DNA of 64,000 bases from an uncultured Roseicyclus sp. (lineage in GTDB: Bacteria; Pseudomonadota; Alphaproteobacteria; Rhodobacterales; Rhodobacteraceae): assembly GCA_947494975.1 (NCBI GenBank), contig CANLXA010000004.1:124001-188000 (forward strand), given 5' to 3'. Position 1 is the stretch's first letter; each line of letters opens with the position of its first letter. The notes under the pieces were generated by a model. That model made no database searches. It was not told where the DNA came from and worked only from the letters and a program-made list of their open reading frames with translations. The position numbers and the translations under genes were made by a program. Of the stretch, positions 46,608-56,770 are shown one piece after another.

Positions 46608-47431
46608 CGCTTGGCATCCCAACTGGCCGACGCGTGTTTGCGGGTATTATGCTCCAGCATCATCCCGATCAGGAGCGCCGCCAACGTGAAGTAGAGCGGA
46701 TAGGAGCCGCTGGTGACATGGGGGAAGTAGTTGACGAAGATATGCCCCCGCGTCTGATCGATGATGTGGAAGAGCGGATTCCATTCGAACATCGGCAACA
46801 TGATGGATGGCATCATGTTGGCCACGAACATCTTGCCCGAGAAGATCATGTTGGCGCGGATATAGATCATTGAAACGATCTGCACGACGTCCGGCGCCCA
46901 AGGGCGCACGGCCATGAAGATGATCCCAAACACCACACCCGATCCCCAGGCCAGAAGGAACATCCGAAACGCGCCTTCCCAATTGTGGATCTCCACCGGT
47001 TCGATCATCACGTGGATCAGAAGGACGATGCACAGCATCGAAATGGTCTGGATATAGAGCACCGACATCGCCGTAGAGACGATCGAAACCAGCGTGTTCA
47101 TCGGCCCGTGCTGCATCATCGGGCTGGTCGGGCCCTCGGCCATCATCAGGCCGCGTACGGTTTGGATATGTGTCAGGTACAGGAAGATGCCCGACATGAG
47201 GTACATCATGAAGTTGCCGCGGATCGCGGCGCCCCGTGTGCCGAGCACACTGAACATGAAGTAGAAGGCGGCGATGAAAATGAGGCTTTGCGCAATCGAG
47301 AGCAGGATCGATAGCACCGCATTGCCGTGGTTCTTGCGCACCTTCCGCGCGGTGGCGTGAAAGGTAACCTCGAAGAAGCTGAACACCAGCGCGAGATTTG
47401 AGCGCGATCTGGAGCCGGAATGTTCGAACAT
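46604..47431 (-). CDS. ABC-2 type polysaccharide export permease
   Basis: A protein of 275 residues with about six transmembrane helices (from about residue 40 to 265) and the pattern of ABC-2/KpsM-like permeases that export capsule or O-antigen glycans with an ATPase partner. The ATG at 47431 fits; the longer frame at 47491 adds only a basic, unrelated N-terminus. No ATPase gene is adjacent, so it depends on one elsewhere. It faces cysQ-kdsB, consistent with a role in the neighbouring glycan locus. Confidence 0.82.
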   Translation of the reverse strand: MFEHSGSRSRSNLALVFSFFEVTFHATARKVRKNHGNAVLSILLSIAQSLIFIAAFYFMFSVLGTRGAAIRGNFMMYLMSGIFLYLTHIQTVRGLMMAEGPTSPMMQHGPMNTLVSIVSTAMSVLYIQTISMLCIVLLIHVMIEPVEIHNWEGAFRMFLLAWGSGVVFGIIFMAVRPWAPDVVQIVSMIYIRANMIFSGKMFVANMMPSIMLPMFEWNPLFHIIDQTRGHIFVNYFPHVTSGSYPLYFTLAALLIGMMLEHNTRKHASASWDAKR

Positions 47432-47578
47432 GTGTGCGCCCTTGCCTGTTGGCGGCTTGTCCCGCCGGCGTGGTCGGCCCTTGTTTTGCACTCAGCCCAA
47501 AGGCCGCGCTTGCCGTTCCCACGTCGGCAGACGATAACCCGGTAGGTGTTAATTATCAATTCAACGTCGGATGCAGCG

Positions 47579-48372
<794 letters not shown>

Positions 48373-48376
<4 letters not shown>

Positions 48377-49170
48377 GCGTCGTTTGCGTTATCCCGGCGC
48401 GTTATGCGTCGTCCCGGTTTCCGGGCAAACCGCTGGCCATGTTGCGGGGGGCCGATGGGGTGGAGCAAAGCCTGATCGAACGATCCTGGCGGGCGGCCCA
48501 GGGCGTTGCGGGCCTCGACGCGATCTATGTGGCAACGGATGACGACCGGATCGCAGATGCAGCCAGGGCGTTCGGGGCCGATGTCCTCATGACGTCATCC
48601 GATGCCCGCAACGGCACGGAACGCTGCGCCGAGGCGCTGGAAATTCTGGGCGATGTCGAGATGATCGTGAACCTGCAAGGCGACGCCCCGCTGACGCCGC
48701 CATGGTTCCTGGAGGATCTGATCGCAGGGCTTCGAGCCGATACCCAGGCCGCGCTGGCCACGCCGATCCTGCGCTGTGATGGCGAGACGCTGGCCGCGTT
48801 GAAGGCGGATCGCGCGGCGGGGCGGGTCGGCGGCACCACGGCGGTGGCCGACAGCAAGATGCGTGCGCTCTACTTTTCCAAGGAAGTCGTGCCGTTCACG
48901 GCGCAAAGCTACGCCCCCGACGATGGGACGCCGGTATTTCACCATGTCGGCGTATATGCCTATCGGCCCTGGGCGCTTCGTGCCTATCCGCATTGGTCTA
49001 TCGGCCCGTTAGAGACACTTGAGGGCCTGGAACAGCTGCGATTTCTCGAGGCCGGGCATCCGGTTTTGTGCGTTGAAGTGGATGCCCGCGGGTCCAAGTT
49101 CTGGGAGCTGAACAACCCGGAAGATATTCCCCGCATCGAGGCGATGATGCGTGAGATGGGAACGGTTTGA
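48373..49170 (+). CDS. kdsB: 3-deoxy-manno-octulosonate cytidylyltransferase (CMP-KDO synthetase)
   Basis: KdsB activates KDO for lipopolysaccharide or capsule synthesis. The product of 265 residues begins MSVVCVIPARYASSRFPGKP, with ATDDDRIADAA, SSDARNGTERCAEAL, NLQGDAPLTP and FHHVGVYAYRPWALRAY. The metal motif GDAP differs a little from the usual GDEP, so a related CMP-sugar donor is possible. It overlaps cysQ (ATGA) and the next glycosyltransferase (TTGA). Confidence 0.88.
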
Positions 49171-50375
49171 GTGGCCTTCGGCTGAGCGTTGTCGTTGTCA
49201 GTACCGGTCGCCCGGACGCCTTGCGCCGCTGCCTTCTGGGCCTCTCGCAGCTTGCGGAGGCCGGGGTGGAGGTGGTTGTTGTTGCCGATGGACCGGGCCT
49301 TGATGCCGCCAATACGCTGCCCTTCGCGGCGCGGTTGAAGGCGTATCGTCAGGCGGTGCCCAATATCGCGCGCGCGCGCAATATCGGGGTCCAGGCGGCG
49401 TCCGGCGACGTGATTGCCTTTGTGGATGACGATGCCGCGCCGGAGCCCACCTGGGGTCGCGCAATCCTGTCGGCGTTTGAGGATGCTGATCTTGCCGCCG
49501 CCACGGGCCCAGTTTTGGGACGGAACGGGATCTCTGTGCAATGGGGGCCGCTGGTGGTGAACGGGTTGGCGCAGGACAGGCCGGTCAGTCCCGACAGGCC
49601 ATTTGCCGAGGGTTTCGTGCGCAAATTGCAAGGCACGAATATGGCCTTTCGCCGGGTGACGCTCGAAGATCTGGGTGGCTTTGACGAGGGCTTTGCCTTC
49701 TATCTGGACGATACCGACATGGCGCTGCGGGTCGGGCGGGCCGGATTGCGGACACGATGGGTGCCGGACGCGGTGGTTCACCACGGTTTCGCGGCCAGTG
49801 TTAGGCGGAATGCCGCGCGCGTTCCCTTAAGTTTGGCGGATATCGGCGCGTCCTCAACACTCTTCTTGCGCAAGCATGCTGAGCGTCCGGCGCGCGCCGC
49901 CGCCCTGCTCGAATTGGAGGCCGTCCAAAGCTCCCGTTTGCTGCGGCTGGCGAAGGCCCGCAAGATCGATGCCTACAAGATGCGCACGCTGATGGAGACG
50001 TTGCGGGAGGGTATTAAGGCCGGGGAAGAGCGCGACAGCATCGAGCCCGGAATCGAGCCCGTACAAGGGAATTTTGAGCCCCTGTGTGACCAGGACCCCC
50101 CCAAACCGCGCGTTCTTTCGGGCTGGCCTCATCAGCTTGCCCGGCTCCGTGCCGAAGCCGCCGATCTGGTCAAATCGGGCCAGCCGGTCAGCCTGTTCTG
50201 TTTCGGGCCGACACCGCGCAAACACGTGGTGCGATTCACCGATGGGGGGTGGTGGGAACAGACCGGCGGCCTCTATGGCCCATCGGATCGGGACGGCCCA
50301 CGCCTGCGATTCACCACCTATCACGCAAGATTATCCGCGGAGCTAAGTCGCATTTCCGCCACGCGCGGTTTATAG
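49167..50375 (+). CDS. Family 2 glycosyltransferase
   Basis: A protein of 402 residues. The N-terminal GT-A domain (about 1-240) shows LSVVVVSTGRPDALRRCLLG, NIARARNIGVQAASGDVIAF, VDDDAAPEP (DxD metal site) and GTNMAFRRVTLEDLGGFDEG. The C-terminal 150 residues are not recognised. Donor and acceptor are unknown. It starts at a TTG overlapping the kdsB stop, so translation is probably coupled. A 112-bp gap without recognised features follows before galU. Confidence 0.87.
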   Translation: MSGLRLSVVVVSTGRPDALRRCLLGLSQLAEAGVEVVVVADGPGLDAANTLPFAARLKAYRQAVPNIARARNIGVQAASGDVIAFVDDDAAPEPTWGRAILSAFEDADLAAATGPVLGRNGISVQWGPLVVNGLAQDRPVSPDRPFAEGFVRKLQGTNMAFRRVTLEDLGGFDEGFAFYLDDTDMALRVGRAGLRTRWVPDAVVHHGFAASVRRNAARVPLSLADIGASSTLFLRKHAERPARAAALLELEAVQSSRLLRLAKARKIDAYKMRTLMETLREGIKAGEERDSIEPGIEPVQGNFEPLCDQDPPKPRVLSGWPHQLARLRAEAADLVKSGQPVSLFCFGPTPRKHVVRFTDGGWWEQTGGLYGPSDRDGPRLRFTTYHARLSAELSRISATRGL

Positions 50376-50487
50376 GCTATGGGGAGAGTGAAAGTTCGTT
50401 TCCCGGTGCGAGATATTTCGTTAGGGTTTAGGCCATAACAAAGAACGCGGATCGCGCCAGAACGGCACTGCGCAGACGAGGCAAGGC

Positions 50488-51381
50488 ATGAAGAAGAAAG
50501 TAACGAAGGCGATCTTTCCGGTCGCGGGTCTTGGGACCCGTTTCCTTCCAGCGACGAAGTCGATCCCGAAGGAAATCATGACCTTGGTCGATCGGCCGCT
50601 GATCCAATACGCAATCGATGAGGCGCGCGCCGCCGGTATCAAGGAGTTCATCTTCGTGACCAGCCGCGGGAAATCCGCGCTTGAGGATTACTTCGACCAT
50701 TTGCCGGAGCTTGAGAACACGCTGCGCAAGAAGAAGCGCACCGATCTGCTCAAGACGCTGAAAGACACCAACATGGATAGCGGCGCGATTGCCTATATCC
50801 GGCAACACCGCGCGCTGGGCCTCGGCCATGCCGTTTGGTGCGCGCGCAGGCTTCTGTCCAATGAGCCTTTCGCCGTAATCCTGCCCGATGACGTGATCGC
50901 CGCGGAAACGCCCTGCCTGCAGCAGATGGTCGAGGCTCATGCCGAAATCGGCGGCAACATGGTCGCGGCCATGGATGTGCCCGATGACAAGACATCCTCT
51001 TACGGGATTCTGGACATCAAGGAAGATATGGGATCGGTCGTGTCGGTGAAGGGCATGGTTGAAAAACCGCCCATCGGCAATGCGCCCTCAAACCTGGCCG
51101 TGATCGGCCGGTATATCCTGTCACCGGACGTGATGGGCCACCTGAACCGGATCAAGACCGGGGCCGGTGGCGAAATCCAGCTGACCGATGCGATTGCGCA
51201 GGAGATTGCGGGGCCCGACAACGTGTATGGCTATCGCTTCAAGGGCCAGCGCTTTGATTGCGGCTCCAAGGCGGGTTTCTTGCAGGCCACGGTGGCGTTT
51301 GGCCTGGGCCGCGAAGATCTGCGGGATGAGTTCCGCGATTACCTGGCCGACATGATGTCGGTGCGCAGCGCGGCGCAGTGA
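50488..51381 (+). CDS. galU: UTP-glucose-1-phosphate uridylyltransferase
   Basis: GalU makes UDP-glucose for glycan synthesis. The product of 297 residues starts MKKKVTKAIFPVAGLGTRFL, with the nucleotide-binding GLGTRFLPATKSIPKEIM, HRALGLGHAVWCAR, LPDDVIAAE, KGMVEKPPIGNAPSNLAVIG and GYRFKGQRFDCGSKAGFLQA. It overlaps the next glycosyltransferase gene by 4 bp (GTGA), tying precursor supply to the glycan cluster. Confidence 0.96.
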   Translation: MKKKVTKAIFPVAGLGTRFLPATKSIPKEIMTLVDRPLIQYAIDEARAAGIKEFIFVTSRGKSALEDYFDHLPELENTLRKKKRTDLLKTLKDTNMDSGAIAYIRQHRALGLGHAVWCARRLLSNEPFAVILPDDVIAAETPCLQQMVEAHAEIGGNMVAAMDVPDDKTSSYGILDIKEDMGSVVSVKGMVEKPPIGNAPSNLAVIGRYILSPDVMGHLNRIKTGAGGEIQLTDAIAQEIAGPDNVYGYRFKGQRFDCGSKAGFLQATVAFGLGREDLRDEFRDYLADMMSVRSAAQ

Positions 51382-52622
51382 CGACAGAAGGGCACGGTCT
51401 CGCCCAACTGGGCGGGCCTGTCTGGCTGGATGTGACGCGCCTTCTGACCCGTGTGGGCCGCGGGGCTTTGTCCGGCATTGATCGAGTCGAACTGGCCTAT
51501 CTCGATCATCTCAGGTCCCGCATACCGGCTGCCCTGTTCCTGTGCAGAACGACGCGGGGTTATCTGCTGTTGGGGCCAACCGGCGCGGAACGCCTGTCTG
51601 ATATGGTGCGTGGGAAGGCTCTGCCCGAACGGGCCGACATGTTTTCGGTTGTGACCTTCCGGGGCGAGGTGTGGCGGCATCGGGCCGAGGGCGCATTGCG
51701 GCCGCTCGCGCTTGCGCGGTGCCGGCATGGCAAACTCCCGGATCTGATCAAGCGGGAGGGCCCGCCCCGGATCTACCTCAACACCGGCCACTCAAGCCTG
51801 ACGCCGCAAACCCTGGCCGCCTTCGGCGACATACCGGTCGCTGTCCTGATCCACGATCTGATCCCGATCACCCATCCGGAGTTGGTTCCAAAGGAACAGC
51901 CGACCACTTTTTCCACCAAGTTAGAGACGGTTCGGCAGACTGCGGCGCTGGTCATCGCCAACTCCAGCGCCACTGCCGAGACGTTGACCGCGCATTGGGA
52001 AGCGACGGCCCCGCCGATCATGACCGCGCCACTGGGTATCGACCTGCCGGACCGGCCCCCGCGCGACAAGGACTCGAAGATGTTTGTGATGATCGGCACC
52101 ATCGAGCCGCGCAAGAACCACGAGGTGGTCCTGCGGGCGTGGAAGCTGATGGCCGATAGCTTGCCCGATGACGACATGCCCCACCTTCACATCATCGGCG
52201 CGCCCGGATGGCATGGCGGGCCGATCCTTCATCGCATCCGGGCCCATCCGCAATACGGCACGGCGATAACCTATCACGGACCGCTGCCGGATGGTGCGGC
52301 GTCCGCTTACCTCGCCGAGGCCTCTGCGTTGCTATACCCGTCCCTTGCCGAGGGCTTTGGGCTGCCGCCCTTTGAAGCGGTGAGCTATGGCGCGAGACCG
52401 ATATGTTCCGATTTACCGGTTCTTCGGCGCGGTCTTGGGCCACATGCCGTTTACGTGGACCCAACCGACGCTTATGCTTGGATGGAAACGATTAAACAAC
52501 AACTTGCAGGTAATCTTCCGACGCCGGATGACGCCCCGCAGGTGCCGTCATGGCAGGAACACTTCGATGTGGTGGCAGAGGCTCTATTGGATGTCACCCG
52601 ACGGCCCGGGCAGAAAGGTTGA
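51378..52622 (+). CDS. Glycosyltransferase, GT-B fold (GT4-like)
   Basis: A protein of 414 residues with the GT4 features in its C-terminal half: MIGTIEPRKNHEVVLRAWKL (donor-binding region), LHIIGAPGWHGGPILHRI, and LLYPSLAEGFGLPPFEAVSYG, the E-x7-E signature. The N-terminal half has the family-typical WLDVTRLLTRVGRGALSGID and VLIHDLIPITHPELVPK. Specificity is unknown. It starts with GTG overlapping galU, and the next gene follows after 3 bp. Confidence 0.9.
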   Translation: MTTEGHGLAQLGGPVWLDVTRLLTRVGRGALSGIDRVELAYLDHLRSRIPAALFLCRTTRGYLLLGPTGAERLSDMVRGKALPERADMFSVVTFRGEVWRHRAEGALRPLALARCRHGKLPDLIKREGPPRIYLNTGHSSLTPQTLAAFGDIPVAVLIHDLIPITHPELVPKEQPTTFSTKLETVRQTAALVIANSSATAETLTAHWEATAPPIMTAPLGIDLPDRPPRDKDSKMFVMIGTIEPRKNHEVVLRAWKLMADSLPDDDMPHLHIIGAPGWHGGPILHRIRAHPQYGTAITYHGPLPDGAASAYLAEASALLYPSLAEGFGLPPFEAVSYGARPICSDLPVLRRGLGPHAVYVDPTDAYAWMETIKQQLAGNLPTPDDAPQVPSWQEHFDVVAEALLDVTRRPGQKG

Positions 52623-52625
52623 GGG

Positions 52626-53636
52626 ATGAAAGCGATCAAGCGCTATGGTCTGCGCCTTGAACGCAAGCGATTCCTGGTGCGGGGGTGGCGAAAATCCCGC
52701 GCGGTGGAGGAAATCGCCAACCGGACCGACGCGATCCGGGACGGTGATATCCTGGCCTTCTGTACGCTTCGGAACGAGAAGATCCGGCTGAAATACTTTC
52801 TCGATTACTACCGCGACCGGGGTGTTGATCATTTCCTGTTCGTGGACAATGACAGTGGGGATGGTAGCCGCGAATACCTGACCGAGCAGCCCGATTGTTC
52901 AGTCTGGTGGACTGATACCAGCTACAAGCGGGCGCGGTTCGGGATGGATTGGATAAACCGCCTGTTGCGGCTCTACGGGCATAAGCATTGGTGCCTCACC
53001 GTCGATCCCGATGAATTTCTGGTCTACCCGTTCTCCGATACACGCCCGATCCCGGCGCTGACCGATTGGCTTGACGCGTCTTCGATCAAATCCTTTGGGG
53101 CGATGTTGCTGGATATGTATCCCAAGGGGTCCATCACCGAGCAGCCGTATCGCGATGGCCAGAACCCGTTCGAGATCGCCTGTTGGTTCGATGCCGGGAA
53201 TTATGCGATCAACCGCAATTGGGAATACGGGAACCTCTGGATTCAGGGCGGCCCTCGCGCCCGTGCGTTTTTCCCCGACAATCCGGCGCGCGCGCCCGCG
53301 CTCAACAAGATCCCGCTGGTCCGGTGGCAGAAGCACTACGCCTATGCATCCTCCACCCATATGCTTCTGCCCCGCGGCCTGAACCTCATCTACGACGAAT
53401 GGGGGGGCGAGAAGGCATCGGGGGTGCTGCTGCACGCGAAATTCCTCGATACGTTCACGACCAAGGCCGCGGAGGAGTTGGAGCGGCGCCAGCATTACGC
53501 GGCCTCCGCCGAGTACCGGGCCTATGCCGATGTACTGCGCGAAAATCCGGATTTCTGGACGAAATGGTCCGAAAAATACATCAATTGGCGCCAGCTTGAG
53601 ATCCTTGGCCTGATGTCCAAGGGCAATTGGGCATGA
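52626..53636 (+). CDS. Glycosyltransferase family 2 (PF13704-like)
   Basis: 336 residues. CTLRNEKIRLKYFLDYYRDR and VDHFLFVDNDSGDGSREYL (DxD-like) mark the GT-A nucleotide-sugar site, and CLTVDPDEFLVYPF is typical of the class in which a glycosyltransferase reads a DPDEF motif. The C-terminal part includes HYAYASSTHMLLPRGLNL. Acceptor and donor are not evident. It overlaps the following gene by 4 bp (ATGA). Confidence 0.85.
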   Translation: MKAIKRYGLRLERKRFLVRGWRKSRAVEEIANRTDAIRDGDILAFCTLRNEKIRLKYFLDYYRDRGVDHFLFVDNDSGDGSREYLTEQPDCSVWWTDTSYKRARFGMDWINRLLRLYGHKHWCLTVDPDEFLVYPFSDTRPIPALTDWLDASSIKSFGAMLLDMYPKGSITEQPYRDGQNPFEIACWFDAGNYAINRNWEYGNLWIQGGPRARAFFPDNPARAPALNKIPLVRWQKHYAYASSTHMLLPRGLNLIYDEWGGEKASGVLLHAKFLDTFTTKAAEELERRQHYAASAEYRAYADVLRENPDFWTKWSEKYINWRQLEILGLMSKGNWA

Positions 53637-55333
53637 GCACGCTTGGCTTCATCATGATGTGCCACACGGCGCTGGATCGTGCGGCCGAGGTGGCGCGCCA
53701 TTGGGCGGATCGTGACTGCCCGGTTGTGATCCATCTCGACAAGCGGGTGGAGCGCGCCCGGTCCGACTGGCTGAAGCGCGAGCTGGCGGACCTTGAAAAC
53801 GTGAAATTCTGCAAGCGACGCAAATGCGAATGGGGCACGTGGAGCCTTGTGGAGGCCAGCCAGACGGCCAGCGAGGTGATGTTGCAGGAATTTCCGGGTG
53901 TCCGGCACGTCTATCTAGCCTCGGGCTCCTGCCTGCCGCTGCGCCCGGTCGATGAATTGCGCGCCTATCTGGCGGCGCGCCCGATGACCGACTTCATCGA
54001 AAGCGTCACGATCCGCGATGTCGACTGGACAATTGACGGGTTGAACACCGAACGCTTCCACCTCCGCTTCCCGTTTTCGTGGAAGCGGCACCGGTTCCTG
54101 TTTGACCGCTACGTGGAGTTTCAGCGGCGGTTCGGGCTCAAACGCAAGACGCCCGAAGGCTTGCAGCCGCATCTTGGGAGCCAGTGGTGGTGCCTGTCGC
54201 GCCAGACCCTGAGCGCCATTTTGCATGATCGGCGTCGGCGGGAGTTCGACCGGTATTTCCAGCTCGTCTGGATCCCGGACGAAAGCTATTATCAGACCTT
54301 GGTGCGGAACTATTCGCGCAATATCGAGAGCCGGTCGCTTACCCTGTCCAAGTTCGATTTCCAGGGCAAACCGCATGTGTTCTACGATGATCACCTGCAT
54401 CTTCTGCGGCGATCCGATTGCTTCGTGGCGCGCAAGATCTGGCCGCGGGCGGATCGCCTGTATCGCACCTTCCTGAACGAAGAGAACAACAGCGCCCGCC
54501 GCGCGGAGCCGACCCCCGGCAAGATCGACCGCGTCTTTGCGAAAGCCTTGGAGCGTCGGACACGCGGGCGGCCGGGGCTTTACATGCAGAGCCGGTTTCC
54601 CAACAACGATTGGGAAAATGGCAAGACGGCCGCCCCCTATTCGGTGTTTCAGGGTTTTAACGACCTGTTCCGCGATTTCGAACCCTGGCTGTCGCGGCGG
54701 CTGGGCGCGCCGGTGCACGGTAACCTGTTCGATCCCAAGCGTGTGCGGTTTGCCGGCGATGCCGACACGTTCGCCGGGTGCCTCTCCGCCGCGCCGGGCC
54801 TGCGGGATCACAACCCCGAACGGTTCCTGACCAACCTGATCTGGAACACGCGTGGCGAGCGGCAGGTTTTCATGTTCGGCCCGCAGGACAATCAACGCCC
54901 CAGCCGGTTTATCGCGTCGGATTCGAATGCGCAGATCTCGGTGATCACCGGGGCGTGGGCGGTCCGGCTGTTCACGGCGAACCGGAATTTCAAGGATATC
55001 CGCACCGAGGCCGCGCGTTTGCAGCGGCGCGAGGTGGAATTCGTGAACACGTTGCGCCATGTGCGCAGCCGCGCCGAGATCCGCATCTGGTCCCTGGCGG
55101 AATTCATCGAGGAGCCGATGGAAAATCTGCAACGTATCCTGGATGCGATGGATGGCGCGCAATCCAACCGGCTGACCGAGGCGCCCCGCATGGCAAATCT
55201 CGAAGGGTTGCCGATGTTTCTGCAGAACCTGAAAAACCAGGGCATGAACCCGTTCGCGGTGGGAGACTTTCCGCAAGAGGGCGTGGCGCCCTTGCCCTCC
55301 GGCGCCAACAGCCGCCCCTATCTGGTGAAGTAA
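53633..55333 (+). CDS. Core-2/I-branching-type glycosyltransferase with C-terminal extension
   Basis: A protein of 566 residues. The N-terminal 290 residues resemble GT14 beta-1,6-N-acetylglucosaminyltransferase-like enzymes: MCHTALDRAAEVARHW, VVIHLDKRVERA, VYLASGSCLPLRPVDELRAY and WIPDESYYQTLVRNY. The remaining 270 residues form a separate unannotated region (from about 300) that I recall as a DUF common in Rhodobacterales; the function is not known. The ATG at 53633 overlaps the upstream stop. Confidence 0.82.
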   Translation: MSTLGFIMMCHTALDRAAEVARHWADRDCPVVIHLDKRVERARSDWLKRELADLENVKFCKRRKCEWGTWSLVEASQTASEVMLQEFPGVRHVYLASGSCLPLRPVDELRAYLAARPMTDFIESVTIRDVDWTIDGLNTERFHLRFPFSWKRHRFLFDRYVEFQRRFGLKRKTPEGLQPHLGSQWWCLSRQTLSAILHDRRRREFDRYFQLVWIPDESYYQTLVRNYSRNIESRSLTLSKFDFQGKPHVFYDDHLHLLRRSDCFVARKIWPRADRLYRTFLNEENNSARRAEPTPGKIDRVFAKALERRTRGRPGLYMQSRFPNNDWENGKTAAPYSVFQGFNDLFRDFEPWLSRRLGAPVHGNLFDPKRVRFAGDADTFAGCLSAAPGLRDHNPERFLTNLIWNTRGERQVFMFGPQDNQRPSRFIASDSNAQISVITGAWAVRLFTANRNFKDIRTEAARLQRREVEFVNTLRHVRSRAEIRIWSLAEFIEEPMENLQRILDAMDGAQSNRLTEAPRMANLEGLPMFLQNLKNQGMNPFAVGDFPQEGVAPLPSGANSRPYLVK

Positions 55334-55336
55334 CCC

Positions 55337-56770
55337 ATGGCTCGCCGTTTCGACGCGTTCGTTCTGTTTGCTGAAATGCGGACCGGATCGAATTATCTGG
55401 AAGAGTCCTTGAACGACTTTCCCGACATCAATTGCCTGGGTGAAGTCTATAATCCCACCTTTCTGGGCCACCACAACACGTTCGAGATGTTGGGCTACGA
55501 CATGGACCTGCGCGAGCGGGATCCGCTGGGCCTGTTGGATACGATCCTGAAGGAGACCGACGGCCTGCCCGGGTTCCGCTTGTTTCACGACCATGATGAC
55601 CGCGTGGTGGAGCGGATCTTGCCCGATCCACGGATCGCCAAGGTGATTCTAACGCGCAATCCCCTCGACAGCTATGTGAGCCGCAAGATTGCAAGCGCCA
55701 CGGGCCAATGGCGCCTGACGGATATGAAGCATGCCAAAACGGCGCAGATTCGGTTCGATCCGCCCGAGTTTTCCGATTTGCTGGACCGGCTTCTTGCGTT
55801 TCAGGGCCGTTTGCGGCGGGGGCTGCAAACCACCGGGCAAACACCGTTTGTGATCCGGTATGAAGATATCAACGATGCGGATGTCCTGAACGGGCTTGCG
55901 GCCTTCCTTGGCTCCGATCATCGGGTGGAGAAAGCGTCGAAGAAGCTGAAAAAGCAAAACCCCAGCGCGCTGCGGGACAAGGTTGAAAATTACGACGAGA
56001 TGGTTGCAGAGATCAGCGATCTGGACCGGTTTGGATTGGAGAAATCCCCTGAGCTGGAGCCGGAACGGTCCGCCCAGGTTCGGAATTTCGTGGCCCATCC
56101 GACGCTGGGTCTGCTGTTTTGCCCGATCAAGGGCGCGCCGGAAAATGCGGTTCTGGAGTGGATGGGCGCGCTTGACGATGTCGGCCCCGCGGCGCTGCTG
56201 CGCAAGATGAACCAGAAGCATCTGCGCCAATGGATGAAGGACCATCCGGGATTTCGCAGCTTTGCGATTCTGCGGCATCCGGTGGCGCGTGCCTATACTG
56301 CGTTCAACCGGTTCATCCTGCCCGATGACAGGCCCGCCTATGCCGACCCGCGCAAGATCCTGCGCCAGCGCTACAAGGTGCCGATCCCGGAGAAGGCCCC
56401 CGGCGAGACGTGGTCGGAAGAGGATCAGAAGGCCGCGTTTCTGGGCTTTATCGGTTTCCTGAAAGGCAATTTGGACGGGCAGACCAGTGTGCGGGTGGAC
56501 CAGGCCTGGGCCACGCAGACGGCGATCCTGCAAGGCATCGCGCCGGTGGTCCTGCCGCAAGCCGTGATCCATGAAGAGCGGTTGGGGGATGCATTGCCCG
56601 CGCTGGCCCGGGAGATCGGTGTGGACGCGGTTCCGGACGTGGCGGAGGAAAGCCTGCCGGGGCCGTATCGGCTCAAGGCGATTTACGATGGAAAGATCGA
56701 GCAGCAGCTGATCGATACCTATCGGCGGGACTATGTCGGGTTCGGATTTCCGAGGTGGAACCGGCGTTAG
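55337..56770 (+). CDS. Tandem-domain sulfotransferase
   Basis: A protein of 477 residues that appears to be two fused sulfotransferase modules. Module 1 (about 1-215) has a PAPS-binding loop FAEMRTGSNYLEESL and a 3'-phosphate segment VILTRNPLDSYVSRKI. Module 2 (about 245-477) has CPIKGAPENAVLEWM and FAILRHPVARAYTAFNRFIL. Sulfotransferases transfer sulfate from PAPS to sugars or other acceptors; here a glycan is likely from context. cysQ in the same cluster would clear PAP. Whether both modules are active is unknown; module 1 has the more standard loop. Confidence 0.78.
   Translation: MARRFDAFVLFAEMRTGSNYLEESLNDFPDINCLGEVYNPTFLGHHNTFEMLGYDMDLRERDPLGLLDTILKETDGLPGFRLFHDHDDRVVERILPDPRIAKVILTRNPLDSYVSRKIASATGQWRLTDMKHAKTAQIRFDPPEFSDLLDRLLAFQGRLRRGLQTTGQTPFVIRYEDINDADVLNGLAAFLGSDHRVEKASKKLKKQNPSALRDKVENYDEMVAEISDLDRFGLEKSPELEPERSAQVRNFVAHPTLGLLFCPIKGAPENAVLEWMGALDDVGPAALLRKMNQKHLRQWMKDHPGFRSFAILRHPVARAYTAFNRFILPDDRPAYADPRKILRQRYKVPIPEKAPGETWSEEDQKAAFLGFIGFLKGNLDGQTSVRVDQAWATQTAILQGIAPVVLPQAVIHEERLGDALPALAREIGVDAVPDVAEESLPGPYRLKAIYDGKIEQQLIDTYRRDYVGFGFPRWNRR

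Noticed and set aside
53915-55594. Minus-strand frame of 559 codons opposite the GT14-like gene
   Set aside because: No recognisable domain, no ribosome binding site, and it spans two plus-strand genes that show family motifs.
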